A DNA stretch of 64,000 nt, taken from assembly GCA_910579805.1 (NCBI GenBank), contig CAJTWM010000001.1, positions 1 to 64,000 of the forward strand. Reading direction: 5' to 3'. The notes under the pieces were generated by a model. That model did not search any database. It was not told where the DNA came from and saw only the letters and a list, made by a program, of their open reading frames with translations. This document shows positions 52,972 through 60,645 of this stretch, piece after piece. The DNA is from an uncultured Lachnospiraceae bacterium (GTDB lineage Bacteria > Bacillota > Clostridia > Lachnospirales > Lachnospiraceae). The stretch's first letter is position 1. Each line of letters begins with the position of its first letter. Position numbers and translations under genes: made by a program.

Positions 52972-54465
52972 TCAAATCACATCTTCCAAATACAACAGCC
53001 CATTATAAAAAGCGCCGCAAACCGAGTCATAATCCTGCCATGCGTAAGTCGTAAGGGACAGCCAGATCACGGCATGGATCAGCTTAATGTCATGCGCGGA
53101 GGTCTTTGTCAGACGGTAAAAATCTTCCTCCATATCCTCCCAATGATTAGACGCTATGCTTAAGTTCGCTTCCTCTTCCCCAATCTCCAAGCGGAAATCT
53201 TTTAAATTAAAACGGTCATAGTTCCCCACAATGGAATAATACAGCTTTGCCCAGTCATACAAGGGGTCTCCGTAGATTTTGGTAAATCCAAAATACCCTC
53301 TTGGATCGATCAGCACCGGCGTACCGTCTTTCCGGAGCATCATATTGGAAAACGTACAGTCCCCGTGAATCATTCCGAACGCTTCGCAGGGAAGCCTGTC
53401 TATCGCTTCTTCCAGTTCTCTTTTATGGTAAAAGACATTCCTGCACGGCTTTTTGTTAATTATGATCGTCTCCCTGTCCGCAAAAGGGATCAGACTGCGT
53501 ACCTCGTTCAATCTTTTTATCGTCTTCGTATAATACGCCTCCCTGATACTGAAAGTATCCGGCCGTATCCGTTCCGTTTCATGCAATTTATGAAGCGCCG
53601 ACACAAGCGTCTCTAAAATATGCCTTTTTTCCTCATATGACAGCGCATGATATTCATAGATATTTTTTCCCTGTATCCGCTCCATTTTTAGCGGATTCGT
53701 ACCGTAAATTTTAGGTAAAATGGAAATTCCTTTTTTTCCCGCCGCTTCATACCAGGCATTTTCATCGACTGCCAACCGTCTCCCCTGCTCATCGATTCCC
53801 TCTTTGATCACCAGATCATCCTGTACCGTGATCCGGTTAAAGGGACGGCATTTCTCTACGGTAAGCTTATTGTATTCTTCCAATATGCCGAACTCTTTTG
53901 TTCCCGCCAGCCCGATCGTCTGAAGCGTCATATGCTTTTCCTGCATCCATCTTACCAGTTCCCCGCTGTCAGGCGCCTGTGCAAGCTTCTGCTTGTCCTT
54001 AAACACAAAAAAGCCCGCTACACCGTATTCTTCGGATCGTTCTTCCAAGAACTGACCGTCCTTATAACTCCACCGGCACGGGAAGGTCTCTGATATTCCT
54101 ATATAATCCCCGTCCGTTTCCGGCAGTTGAAAGCCCTCAGGCAGGATCAGGTCCGACCAAATCAGTGCAAACGGCTCATTTTCATTCAATTTCGCAAGGG
54201 CTTTAGAGATTCCCGCACATGTGCCTGTTCCTTTGGCATCTACGATCTGGTATTTCACCTCTGCAAAGCACTCCAGATATTCTTTTAACACTTCTTTTTT
54301 ATAATCGCCGATAATAATAAATTTTTTATTCGGAAATTTCCGGAACAAATGAAACATGAGCGGCAGATTTTCCACCGGCACCAATGCTTTCGGTTTGTTC
54401 TTCGTCAGATAATCCAGCCTGCTCCCTTTTCCGCCTGCCTGTATGATAATGTATTCTATGTTCAT
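52972..54465 (-). CDS. Nucleotidyltransferase-kinase fusion
   Basis: A 497-residue fusion. Residues 1-230 are a nucleotidyltransferase: GGKGSR (11-16) and KPKALVPV (Lys26). From about 250 an aminoglycoside-phosphotransferase/choline-kinase-like kinase follows: HGDCTFSNMM holds the catalytic Asp, IDPRG the metal-binding Asp. It could phosphorylate a sugar or alcohol and then activate it as a nucleotide, similar to LicA plus LicC or to sugar kinase/pyrophosphorylase fusions. The substrate is not clear. Start ATG 54465 with CAGGA nearby; a longer frame from 54579 overlaps the HAD gene. Confidence 0.82.
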   Translation of the reverse strand: MNIEYIIIQAGGKGSRLDYLTKNKPKALVPVENLPLMFHLFRKFPNKKFIIIGDYKKEVLKEYLECFAEVKYQIVDAKGTGTCAGISKALAKLNENEPFALIWSDLILPEGFQLPETDGDYIGISETFPCRWSYKDGQFLEERSEEYGVAGFFVFKDKQKLAQAPDSGELVRWMQEKHMTLQTIGLAGTKEFGILEEYNKLTVEKCRPFNRITVQDDLVIKEGIDEQGRRLAVDENAWYEAAGKKGISILPKIYGTNPLKMERIQGKNIYEYHALSYEEKRHILETLVSALHKLHETERIRPDTFSIREAYYTKTIKRLNEVRSLIPFADRETIIINKKPCRNVFYHKRELEEAIDRLPCEAFGMIHGDCTFSNMMLRKDGTPVLIDPRGYFGFTKIYGDPLYDWAKLYYSIVGNYDRFNLKDFRLEIGEEEANLSIASNHWEDMEEDFYRLTKTSAHDIKLIHAVIWLSLTTYAWQDYDSVCGAFYNGLLYLEDVI

Positions 54466-54535
54466 ATATCCTGTTTCCCGTTCTATTTGTTCTTTTCGTT
54501 TTCTCCCTGTTTCTTCCGGCGTACGCCTGTTAAAT

Positions 54536-54931
54536 TTAAATGTCTTCGGAAAGACGTATCTTCCACTCCTCACAGACATTCCGCTCTCCCGAAACCGCCA
54601 TCGCCGTTATCATTCCGGAAGGCTTTTTATCGTTCATCAAAATCCGCTCTCCATATGGCGCCCCGTAAATAATTTGATCATAACGCACATGATTTTCCTT
54701 TAAGAAAGCTTCCGTCAGCTCCCTTTCCTTTTCTGTCCGCGAAGTCAGAAAAAGGATCATGTCCCCTTCCGGAATCGCTTTCAGAAATTCTTCCGCATTC
54801 GGTAAAAAACTGTCTTTTCCGTCTGTCAGATAACCGCCGTGTTTTACGATAGTCCCGTCCAGATCCAGGATCCATGTATGTCCAAGGGTAGACAACACCA
54901 GCTCTGTTTCCTTTTTCGCCGCTACTCCCAT
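54536..54931 (-). CDS. HAD-superfamily phosphatase
   Basis: A 131-residue small HAD protein. The nucleophile motif DLDGT has Asp23 and Asp25; LTSRTEKE is motif II-like. It lacks a large cap domain, like capsule- and heptose-locus phosphatases. It is close to the SIS isomerase and the kinase-nucleotidyltransferase genes, forming a set isomerase, phosphatase, kinase/activator that resembles heptose or Kdo-type activated-sugar routes. The start follows the SIS stop by 7 bases. Confidence 0.82.
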   Translation of the reverse strand: MGVAAKKETELVLSTLGHTWILDLDGTIVKHGGYLTDGKDSFLPNAEEFLKAIPEGDMILFLTSRTEKERELTEAFLKENHVRYDQIIYGAPYGERILMNDKKPSGMITAMAVSGERNVCEEWKIRLSEDI

Positions 54932-54938
54932 TTGCGCC

Positions 54939-55532
54939 CTAGTCCTTTCTGTCTTCTTTCAATACTTCCCCGATATGACCCCCCGGATGATTTCTTTTAA
55001 ACGCGTCGATCCGGATCCGTCTTTCTTTCGCGATCTGCATTACCAGCCCCTGCAGAACCATTAAATTAATCGTAGTGGAATTATTGGGCATGATATTCCA
55101 TAAATCGCCTTCATGCTCCAAATCCAGAATCAGACAATTAGGCACCGTCTGGGTCAGCGTACTTTCCCTGCAAAAAGTAAGCAGCCATAAGTTCACATTC
55201 CGCTGCTTTAACAGATCCGCCAAATAAATAGATTCGGCGGTTTCTCCGCTTTTCGTTAAAAGTATAACAAGGTCTCCCTCTTTCACGATTCCCAAATCGC
55301 CATGTACGGCAGAATTGGTATGGAGAAAATAAGCCTCCATACCAAGCGACACCATGGAACCTACAAATTTTTCACAGATCGGCACATTTTTACCAAGGCC
55401 GGAAACGACGATCTTTCCGCCGTTGTCCATCGCCTCTGACGACTGTTTTACCAATTTCTGGAAGATCTTGTCATCCATGGAGTATAACGAATCTTTGATC
55501 GTCCGTAATTGTTCTTCAAAATAATTTATCAT
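54939..55532 (-). CDS. SIS-domain sugar-phosphate isomerase, KpsF/KdsD-like without CBS domains
   Basis: A 197-residue SIS protein. SGLGKNV, His77 in VHGDLG, and SKSGET-like TKSGET (about 94-98) match arabinose-5-phosphate isomerases, including the late NHPGGHIG. KdsD proteins have two C-terminal CBS domains; these are absent, as in some capsule-locus versions. It would interconvert a ketose and aldose phosphate. In Kdo synthesis this step makes arabinose-5-phosphate, but no KdsA or KdsB is present here. AAGGA upstream. Confidence 0.83.
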   Translation of the reverse strand: MINYFEEQLRTIKDSLYSMDDKIFQKLVKQSSEAMDNGGKIVVSGLGKNVPICEKFVGSMVSLGMEAYFLHTNSAVHGDLGIVKEGDLVILLTKSGETAESIYLADLLKQRNVNLWLLTFCRESTLTQTVPNCLILDLEHEGDLWNIMPNNSTTINLMVLQGLVMQIAKERRIRIDAFKRNHPGGHIGEVLKEDRKD

Positions 55533-55556
55533 ATTCTCTGTCCTTTTCCTGAAGTG

Positions 55557-55622
55557 TGTCTGAAAATTGCTTTCTGGCAGATGTCATGCCATTAAAATGG
55601 CAGGAATGAATTTTCAGACACG
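55557..55622. repeat. 66-base element with 13-bp perfect terminal inverted repeats
   Basis: GTGTCTGAAAATT (55557-55569) and AATTTTCAGACAC (55610-55622) are perfect inverted arms, with an inner GCCATT/AATGGC hairpin. The right arm supplies the last codons and stop of the 55614-56630 gene. No transposase or clear target duplication is seen. It could be a MITE remnant or an RNA processing or attenuator hairpin. Confidence 0.55.
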
Positions 55623-56630
55623 CTCTAACTGTTGGATGATCTTCCGGACGTCATCCTCCTCTTCGCCGTGAATAAATTCAAAGATGTTTTCCCTGTCTGC
55701 CAGTTCGCTTACCGTCTTTTCCTTTAAATGGAACAGCGCCGCCGCTTTTTTATCATTGGTTCCGCTCTCTTCCAAAATCCCTGCGTTTTCTTCCCAGACA
55801 GGACAGGATTCGTTAGGATAGACCGCCTGTATCCTGACGTCGCTAAAGACGCCGATCACGTCCAATAGTCCGGTACGCACCCCGACCACATTTCCGCATA
55901 ATCTTGAAAAGTCAGGAACGTTCTCTATAGACAGATATACATGTGGGATTCCTGCCACGACTTCTTCGGGCGCATTAAATACCGCGCAATATCCTGCCTC
56001 CTTCAAACCTTCCGTCAGCTTTTCCCAAAAAAAATGCGAGACCACTTCATTCCCGTAGTAGATCGCCGAAGGGATCAAAAAGACCGTTTTCCCCTCCTGC
56101 AGTCCCAGCCCGCTAAAAAGCTGGCAGAGCGCCGGAAATTCAGCCGTTTTCAACGGATACCCCGTATAGGGAATATGAGCCGGCAACCCTAAGTACCGGT
56201 ATACCTTTTCCCTCATATTTGCTCCCTCATACAGATAATGCAATTCCCAGTAATTCCCGATCTGCAGACGTTCACGAAACTCCATATCCGCAGCAATCGT
56301 ATAAAATATTTCCTCGTCGCAGTTCATCACACTGTCAACATAAGGGCATTGCCGTAAGATCTCCGCCCTTGAATTTGAAAGCGCTAAAATGACCAGCGGT
56401 TTTTTCGTTTTCTCCTTATAGGCTTTTACCAGCATTGCAAATACACAGGTTTCTCCCAATCCCTGATGAAACAGCATGACTTCATAATTGCTGTTCACAA
56501 GACTTTCTATCAGTTTCTTAAATTCCGATATTCTGGCATCCTGCCCGGTTCCTGTGAAATTTTGCTCAACTATGGATCGGAGCATATTTCTGTATGCTAT
56601 GACTCTCTCACTCTGATGATTCTCATTCAT
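55614..56630 (-). CDS. GT-B-like protein, distantly heptosyltransferase-like (GT9)
   Basis: A 338-residue protein not recognised with confidence. It has the layout of a GT-B fold of the ADP-heptose transferase type: LVILALSNSRAEILRQCPYVDSV in the N-terminal half, TVFLIPSAIYYGNEVVSHFFWEKL at the start of the second half, then SRLCGNVVGVRTGLLDVIG near the usual donor site. No membrane segment. First gene of the sugar block after the FliT-like gene. ACGGGAG lies upstream of the ATG, within a GC hairpin that resembles the repeat family. Confidence 0.55.
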   Translation of the reverse strand: MNENHQSERVIAYRNMLRSIVEQNFTGTGQDARISEFKKLIESLVNSNYEVMLFHQGLGETCVFAMLVKAYKEKTKKPLVILALSNSRAEILRQCPYVDSVMNCDEEIFYTIAADMEFRERLQIGNYWELHYLYEGANMREKVYRYLGLPAHIPYTGYPLKTAEFPALCQLFSGLGLQEGKTVFLIPSAIYYGNEVVSHFFWEKLTEGLKEAGYCAVFNAPEEVVAGIPHVYLSIENVPDFSRLCGNVVGVRTGLLDVIGVFSDVRIQAVYPNESCPVWEENAGILEESGTNDKKAAALFHLKEKTVSELADRENIFEFIHGEEEDDVRKIIQQLERV

Positions 56631-56664
56631 GCCGTCTCCCGTCCGTGCCGCCCTGCACGGTCCT
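56631..56664 (-). promoter_or_regulatory. GC-rich stem-loop with ribosome site before the 55614 gene
   Basis: Minus strand CCGTGC-AGGGCG-GCACGG then ACGGGAGACGGC and the ATG. The layout (stem-loop, then GGGAG, then start) resembles repeat copies A, B and D, but the sequence is diverged. Confidence 0.45.
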
Positions 56665-57168
56665 TTATTGTTTATTATCTACAAACGCCGATGCAATACC
56701 GCCGTTGATTCCCCGCATATTGTTATAATACTGCTTCGCAACCTTCATACTGTTCTTTCCGAACTGGATCTTCTCATGCTCTTTTTTAAACTTCTGTTCC
56801 ACCGTTTTACGGTTGCGCTCCTCTGTCGTCTGAATAAAAACGCTTTTTTCGGTGATTTCCCGTATGGCGTCCTGTAAACGGCGGATCTGCTCCTTATGCG
56901 CTTCTTTATTTGTTTCAAGCTCTTCTTTCACCCGTTCAAAGACCTTTTCAAATCCGCTGTCCAACAAATTGAGCCTGTCTATCAGCTCGCCCTTGGCCTG
57001 CGTATTCTGGTCAAAAACTTCCGGTTCAAACTCTTCCGCTTCTAAAATCTTCTGCTGCTCTTCATTCTTTAAAATGATCTCGTTAAGTACCTCTATTTTC
57101 TTTTTCAGACTTTCTTCCAATATATCCAAATATTGTTCGGGCATTCTGCTAACCGTTTCCTTTCTCAT
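56665..57168 (-). CDS. FliT/FlgN-like flagellar chaperone candidate
   Basis: A 167-residue, charged, almost entirely helical protein with coiled-coil pattern (EESLKKKIEVLNEIILKN, then LDSGFEKVFERVKEEL). The ending VAKQYYNNM resembles the tail of FlgN-type chaperones in Clostridia. It follows fliS, the usual place for fliT. FliT binds FliD and FlgN binds FlgK and FlgL in the cytoplasm before export. The start ATG 57168 is chosen because the GTG at 57222 would put the hairpin at 57188-57211 in the coding region. Confidence 0.6.
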   Translation of the reverse strand: MRKETVSRMPEQYLDILEESLKKKIEVLNEIILKNEEQQKILEAEEFEPEVFDQNTQAKGELIDRLNLLDSGFEKVFERVKEELETNKEAHKEQIRRLQDAIREITEKSVFIQTTEERNRKTVEQKFKKEHEKIQFGKNSMKVAKQYYNNMRGINGGIASAFVDNKQ

Positions 57169-57187
57169 AATTTTCCATTTAAAATCA

Positions 57188-57211
57188 GCGGCCTGTGCTG
57201 TCACAGACCGC
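57188..57211 (-). terminator. Hairpin after fliS (weak terminator or processing site)
   Basis: GCGGCCTGTG and CACAGACCGC form a 10-bp stem (one G-U or mismatch) with a CTGT loop. On the minus strand only TTTT follows after GA. Likely reduces read-through from fliS. Confidence 0.55.
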
Positions 57212-57224
57212 CGTTTCTTCACTA

Positions 57225-57605
57225 CTATTGATTACCACCTGCAACGCGCATGACTTCTTTCCATGTATCGCGCATACTCCGCAAATGTGTAGCAATTTCT
57301 TCTACAATTTCTTTCTCTTTTGTCATATTCGCATCAATCAGCCTTCTCTGAAGATATACATATACTCTGTCAAAATCTTTAGCAACCGGATATTTCATAT
57401 CCAATGTTGCACGAAATTCATCTACAATCTTCTGCACTTTTACGATATTCGTATGCGCCTTTTGTACATCTCCCTGTTCAATACCCATAATTGCAATATT
57501 ACAGAACTTGATAGCGCCTTCATAAAGCATAAGCGTAAGTTCTGCTGGCGTCGCCGTTAAAACTTTACTGTCGTTATACTTTGCATATGGATTTTGTACT
57601 GCCAT
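57225..57605 (-). CDS. fliS: Flagellar export chaperone FliS
   Basis: A 126-residue protein of the normal FliS length. NPYAKYNDSKVLTATPAELTLMLYEGAIKF is split here as NPYAKYND and the following ATPAELTLMLYEGA motif, the FliS signature. It binds the flagellin C terminus in the cytoplasm, prevents early polymerisation and passes flagellin to the export gate. In Bacillus it also links to FliW. Downstream of fliD with a 13-base gap and AGGAGG upstream. Confidence 0.95.
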   Translation of the reverse strand: MAVQNPYAKYNDSKVLTATPAELTLMLYEGAIKFCNIAIMGIEQGDVQKAHTNIVKVQKIVDEFRATLDMKYPVAKDFDRVYVYLQRRLIDANMTKEKEIVEEIATHLRSMRDTWKEVMRVAGGNQ

Positions 57606-57618
57606 TTCAGGTAGCCTC

Positions 57619-59145
57619 CTACATTCCTAATAATTGGGCAACTGCATTTGATTTGGACTCCAATCTTGCAAGCGCCGTCTCCATCGCGGAGAACTTTGCA
57701 TAATATCTGTCCATAAAAGCGTCGACTTTCTTCTGCTGTTCTGCAATCTTTGTCGTATATTCATCATATTCTTCCTGTAACAGTTTATCTTCATATACGC
57801 AGAAACTGCTGCTGACACCCTCGATGCCTTTCATCTTTTCGAATAAAACATCATGTAGATTATTAGCAAGACCGGTAAAGAATTCCGCAACCGTATCCGG
57901 ATTTGCTGCAATTGCCGCAAGCAATTTATTATCGTTCTTTGAAGTATTGGAATCATCCGCATCTCCATCAATATGATATGCATTTCTCTCATTATCCGGA
58001 GCGTTAAAATATCCCAATGTATCGATTCCGAAATCAAACAGATATAACTGTGAACCGTCGCTCATCGTAACGCCCTTGGACATTACCTCTTTCATTACGC
58101 TTGCAACGCCGCTTAATGTGGAATCTTTTCTAAGTACTGCGTCTTTTACCTTCTTCTCCCATTTTTCAACTTCCGCATCGGACATTGCATCTTTTTCTTC
58201 GTCGGTAAGAGGCTCGTAACCTTTTGCGGAATCCGCGTTGTAGAGCTTATCCATCTCGTTGATCAGCTCGTTATATCCTTTAAAGAAATTCTTGACCATG
58301 TCAAAGATACCTGACGTATCCGACTGTGTCGTAACGGTCATACCCGAAGCCACTTCATTGGCCGTAATCGTCAATCCGTTAACCTCAAATACGTTAGTTG
58401 CAGACGTATAGGTCACGCCGTTCAGTCTGATTGAAGCGTCTGCAGCCGCCTCATAATGCGCAGCCTTCGCTCCTGAAGCAGTCTGGGAAAAACCAAGCGC
58501 CTCTATTGCCGCAGCGCTGTTTGCATCTCCCGATACCGCTCTGATCTCAAAGTCATTTTCTTTTCCTGTATTTTTAGAATTAAGATAAAATCTCTGGTTT
58601 TTCTCGTCAAAGTTTACGCCGATTCCCGTGCCTTTTAACTGCTCCGTCAATTCGCTAAGCGTTGTGTTTTCCGTAATATTGATGGTTGTCGTGGTCACGT
58701 TTGGCGTTCCTTTTCCTACTTCAATTTCGAAACTGGTTCCTGTCGTAATTCCCAAATCGGCCAAAGTTGTGCTTCCGCTTATTTTTCCGCCGGAAACGCT
58801 GCTGATCTGTCCACCGGTCATATAACCCGACTTTGCAACCGAAAGTACGTCAAGAGACTGCGTACTGTAAGGCGCGTTCTCATTCGCTACAATACTTACC
58901 GCATTACTGTTGCTGCATGTAACTTTCTTTTTGGAATATGCGGTTGAAAAACGCATATCGTCAAGCGTCTTCGTATAAAAATCATAAATCTTTGTATTCA
59001 AAGCTTTCCAAGCTTCCTGTTTCCAGCCAAGCTTTGTCTGCGCTTTTTCCATTTTTGTCTTTTTATATGCTTTCGCGCTCGCTAACTCTTTAATAATGGC
59101 CTCCGTATCAAGACCTGAATTCATACCCGTAATTCTGATCGGCAT
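57619..59145 (-). CDS. fliD: Flagellar filament cap protein FliD
   Basis: A 508-residue protein. N-terminal RITGMNSGLDTEAIIKELA and KLGWKQEAWKALN are the FliD D0 signature, and the C terminus ends in the matching helical D0 part (LARLESKSNAVAQLLG). FliD forms the pentameric or hexameric cap that folds exported flagellin onto the filament tip. Exported by the type III system, without a signal peptide. Ribosome site AGGAGG 9 bases ahead of the ATG. In one operon with flaG and fliS, probably from the SigD promoter at 59717-59743. Confidence 0.96.
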   Translation of the reverse strand: MPIRITGMNSGLDTEAIIKELASAKAYKKTKMEKAQTKLGWKQEAWKALNTKIYDFYTKTLDDMRFSTAYSKKKVTCSNSNAVSIVANENAPYSTQSLDVLSVAKSGYMTGGQISSVSGGKISGSTTLADLGITTGTSFEIEVGKGTPNVTTTTINITENTTLSELTEQLKGTGIGVNFDEKNQRFYLNSKNTGKENDFEIRAVSGDANSAAAIEALGFSQTASGAKAAHYEAAADASIRLNGVTYTSATNVFEVNGLTITANEVASGMTVTTQSDTSGIFDMVKNFFKGYNELINEMDKLYNADSAKGYEPLTDEEKDAMSDAEVEKWEKKVKDAVLRKDSTLSGVASVMKEVMSKGVTMSDGSQLYLFDFGIDTLGYFNAPDNERNAYHIDGDADDSNTSKNDNKLLAAIAANPDTVAEFFTGLANNLHDVLFEKMKGIEGVSSSFCVYEDKLLQEEYDEYTTKIAEQQKKVDAFMDRYYAKFSAMETALARLESKSNAVAQLLGM

Positions 59146-59157
59146 ATCTCTTTCCTC

Positions 59158-59655
59158 CTATCTCTTCTCATCTACAAGGATGCCCGCCATCTCCCAAACT
59201 CTTGCTATCATATCGAGAGTTTTCTCAGGAGGCAGCTCTTTTAAGACCTCCTTCGTATCCTTATCAATTATTTTAATAGTTACCCTGTGCGTATCTTCAT
59301 GAACGCCGAAAATTGCCTCCGAATTGCCGATCTTTCTGTTTAGCTGCTCAATTGCCCTTTTCAATTGCTCATTAGACGCTTTTTCATTGGCAGTAGGCTC
59401 TTTTTCTACATTTACATTCGCAGCGCTTTTCCCTGCGTTTTCCGCCTGTCTGCCGTTATCTTTTACTGTTTCCTGTGACTGCGCTGGTGCAACTTCCGTG
59501 TTCTCAACAGCTCTTGCCTGCGGCTGCATCGCCGGCGTTTCTACGCTCTCAACAGCTTTTACCTGCGGCTGTACCGCCGGCTGAACTGACGGCGCCTGCT
59601 GTACCTGCACTGCCGCCTGCATATTTCTGATTGAACTTACTCCTTCAAGTCCCAT
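59158..59655 (-). CDS. flaG: FlaG family protein with repetitive N-terminal linker
   Basis: A 165-residue protein. The C-terminal about 75 residues are the FlaG domain (LNRKIGNSEAIFGVHEDTHRVT and IKIIDKDTKEVLKELP parts, MIARVWEM). The N-terminal half is a Gln/Pro/Ala/Val-rich linker with a duplicated unit of about 16 residues (VQPQVKAVESVE and MQPQARAVENTE). FlaG affects filament length in other bacteria. Its position before fliD is conserved (yvyC-fliD-fliS in Bacillus). GGAGG precedes the ATG. Confidence 0.9.
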   Translation of the reverse strand: MGLEGVSSIRNMQAAVQVQQAPSVQPAVQPQVKAVESVETPAMQPQARAVENTEVAPAQSQETVKDNGRQAENAGKSAANVNVEKEPTANEKASNEQLKRAIEQLNRKIGNSEAIFGVHEDTHRVTIKIIDKDTKEVLKELPPEKTLDMIARVWEMAGILVDEKR

Positions 59656-59716
59656 AATCCTTCACCTCCGTGTGAAACCATATTTTCCCTTTGTGCCTGA
59701 TCCGGCTTTAATATCT

Positions 59717-59743
59717 TTATCGGACAATTTGGGCAATTTATTA
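59717..59743 (-). promoter_or_regulatory. SigD-type promoter ahead of flaG-fliD-fliS
   Basis: Minus strand CCGATAA (59723-59717) preceded after 16 bases by TAAT (59743-59740); TAAA is also present at 13 bases. The -10 matches SigD well; the -35 is one base off at the best spacing. The equivalent Bacillus operon is SigD-dependent. Confidence 0.6.
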
Positions 59744-59749
59744 ACACCT

Positions 59750-59968
59750 TTACCCTAACAAATTCTGAAGTCCTTCCATGTTGTCCATATTCATGGCCTC
59801 TTTATTGGATTCCTGAATCTGTACATAGACCTCTTTTCTGTACACCGGCACTTCCCTTGGCGCGCTGATACCGAGTTTTACCTGATCGCCCTTGATATCA
59901 AGTATCGTTATTTCCACATTATTGTTTACTATGATGGCTTCATTTTTTTTTCTGGACAGAGCTAACAT
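59750..59968 (-). CDS. csrA: Carbon storage regulator CsrA
   Basis: A 72-residue RNA-binding protein. MLALSRKKNEAIIV and VKLGISAPREVPVYRKEV are the CsrA signature, including the RNA-contacting Leu4, Arg6 and the conserved REV...R segment. It dimerises and blocks translation by binding GGA motifs, in Gram-positives chiefly on flagellin mRNA. The start is 1 base after the fliW stop (TGATATG) with GGAAGG upstream. The flagellin leader at 86-118 contains fitting sites. Confidence 0.95.
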   Translation of the reverse strand: MLALSRKKNEAIIVNNNVEITILDIKGDQVKLGISAPREVPVYRKEVYVQIQESNKEAMNMDNMEGLQNLLG

Positions 59969-59969
59969 A

Positions 59970-60443
59970 TCAGTTTCCTTCCCCTTCCGCACTCTTCTTT
60001 TTTTCCTGCAATATGTCGTAGATCGGATACTTTACTTTATAGTCCTCTCCTTCAACAATGACCTGCACCCCTTTTCGCTCCTCCGCATTGATAATGATAG
60101 GCGCCTGCAGATTCACGCTGATCTTTTCGATCTCCTTCGGTACGCTGACCGTTACCAGTACCAGAATGTTCTCCCCCGTGATCTCGCCGAGCGGTCTTAA
60201 AAGTTCGTCTTCCACTTCCGGGTTATACTGCGGCATGATCTCTAACGGATCCATGACCGGCATGGCAAATTCCGTCTCGTCGATAGACTGCAGATAACGG
60301 ATCCCTGCGTTGACTCCCCTTTCCTCATCATGTACGATCGCAAACCGCTGCATTTCCGGAAAGCCTACGATCCCGTTTTCAAAGGTAATGATCTTGGAAT
60401 CTTCTATTTCTATTTCTCCAAATACTCTTGTTTTAATATGCAT
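59970..60443 (-). CDS. fliW: Flagellar assembly factor FliW
   Basis: A 157-residue protein. KTRVFGEIEIEDSKIITFENGIVGFPEMQRFAI is the family opening in short form, followed by PLEIMPQYNPEV and a late QAPIIIN, all FliW marks. FliW binds CsrA or flagellin; when flagellin is exported FliW frees itself and inactivates CsrA. Adjacent fliW-csrA is typical. The start ATG 60443 has AGGAG 12 bases ahead, a rather long spacing. A longer frame from 60497 is unlikely. Confidence 0.95.
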   Translation of the reverse strand: MHIKTRVFGEIEIEDSKIITFENGIVGFPEMQRFAIVHDEERGVNAGIRYLQSIDETEFAMPVMDPLEIMPQYNPEVEDELLRPLGEITGENILVLVTVSVPKEIEKISVNLQAPIIINAEERKGVQVIVEGEDYKVKYPIYDILQEKKKSAEGEGN

Positions 60444-60592
60444 TTTATCCGTATACTCCTTTCTTATCCATAACAGACAAAAAATCTGTCTGCGCACTCC
60501 TTTTCCCTTATCCGCCGTAATTTATAAAGAAAAATCATTTTCACACTTATTACAATCCGCCCGTCATAAACGGCGCCGGGGCTTATTGCAAA

Positions 60593-60630
60593 TATATCCG
60601 TATAAGCGGCAGGCCGTCTATACGGATATA
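60593..60630. repeat. Long hairpin between flgL and fliW
   Basis: TATATCCGTATA (60593-60604) and TATACGGATATA (60619-60630) are perfect 12-bp arms; the 14-base centre has a further CGGC/GCCG stem. No T run follows, so a role in mRNA processing or stability is more likely than termination. Confidence 0.65.
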
Positions 60631-60645
60631 AATTTGTATCGCCTT

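Noticed and set aside
57169..57222. Upstream GTG start for the FliT-like gene
   Set aside because: It would translate through a 10-bp GC hairpin directly after fliS and has no ribosome site.
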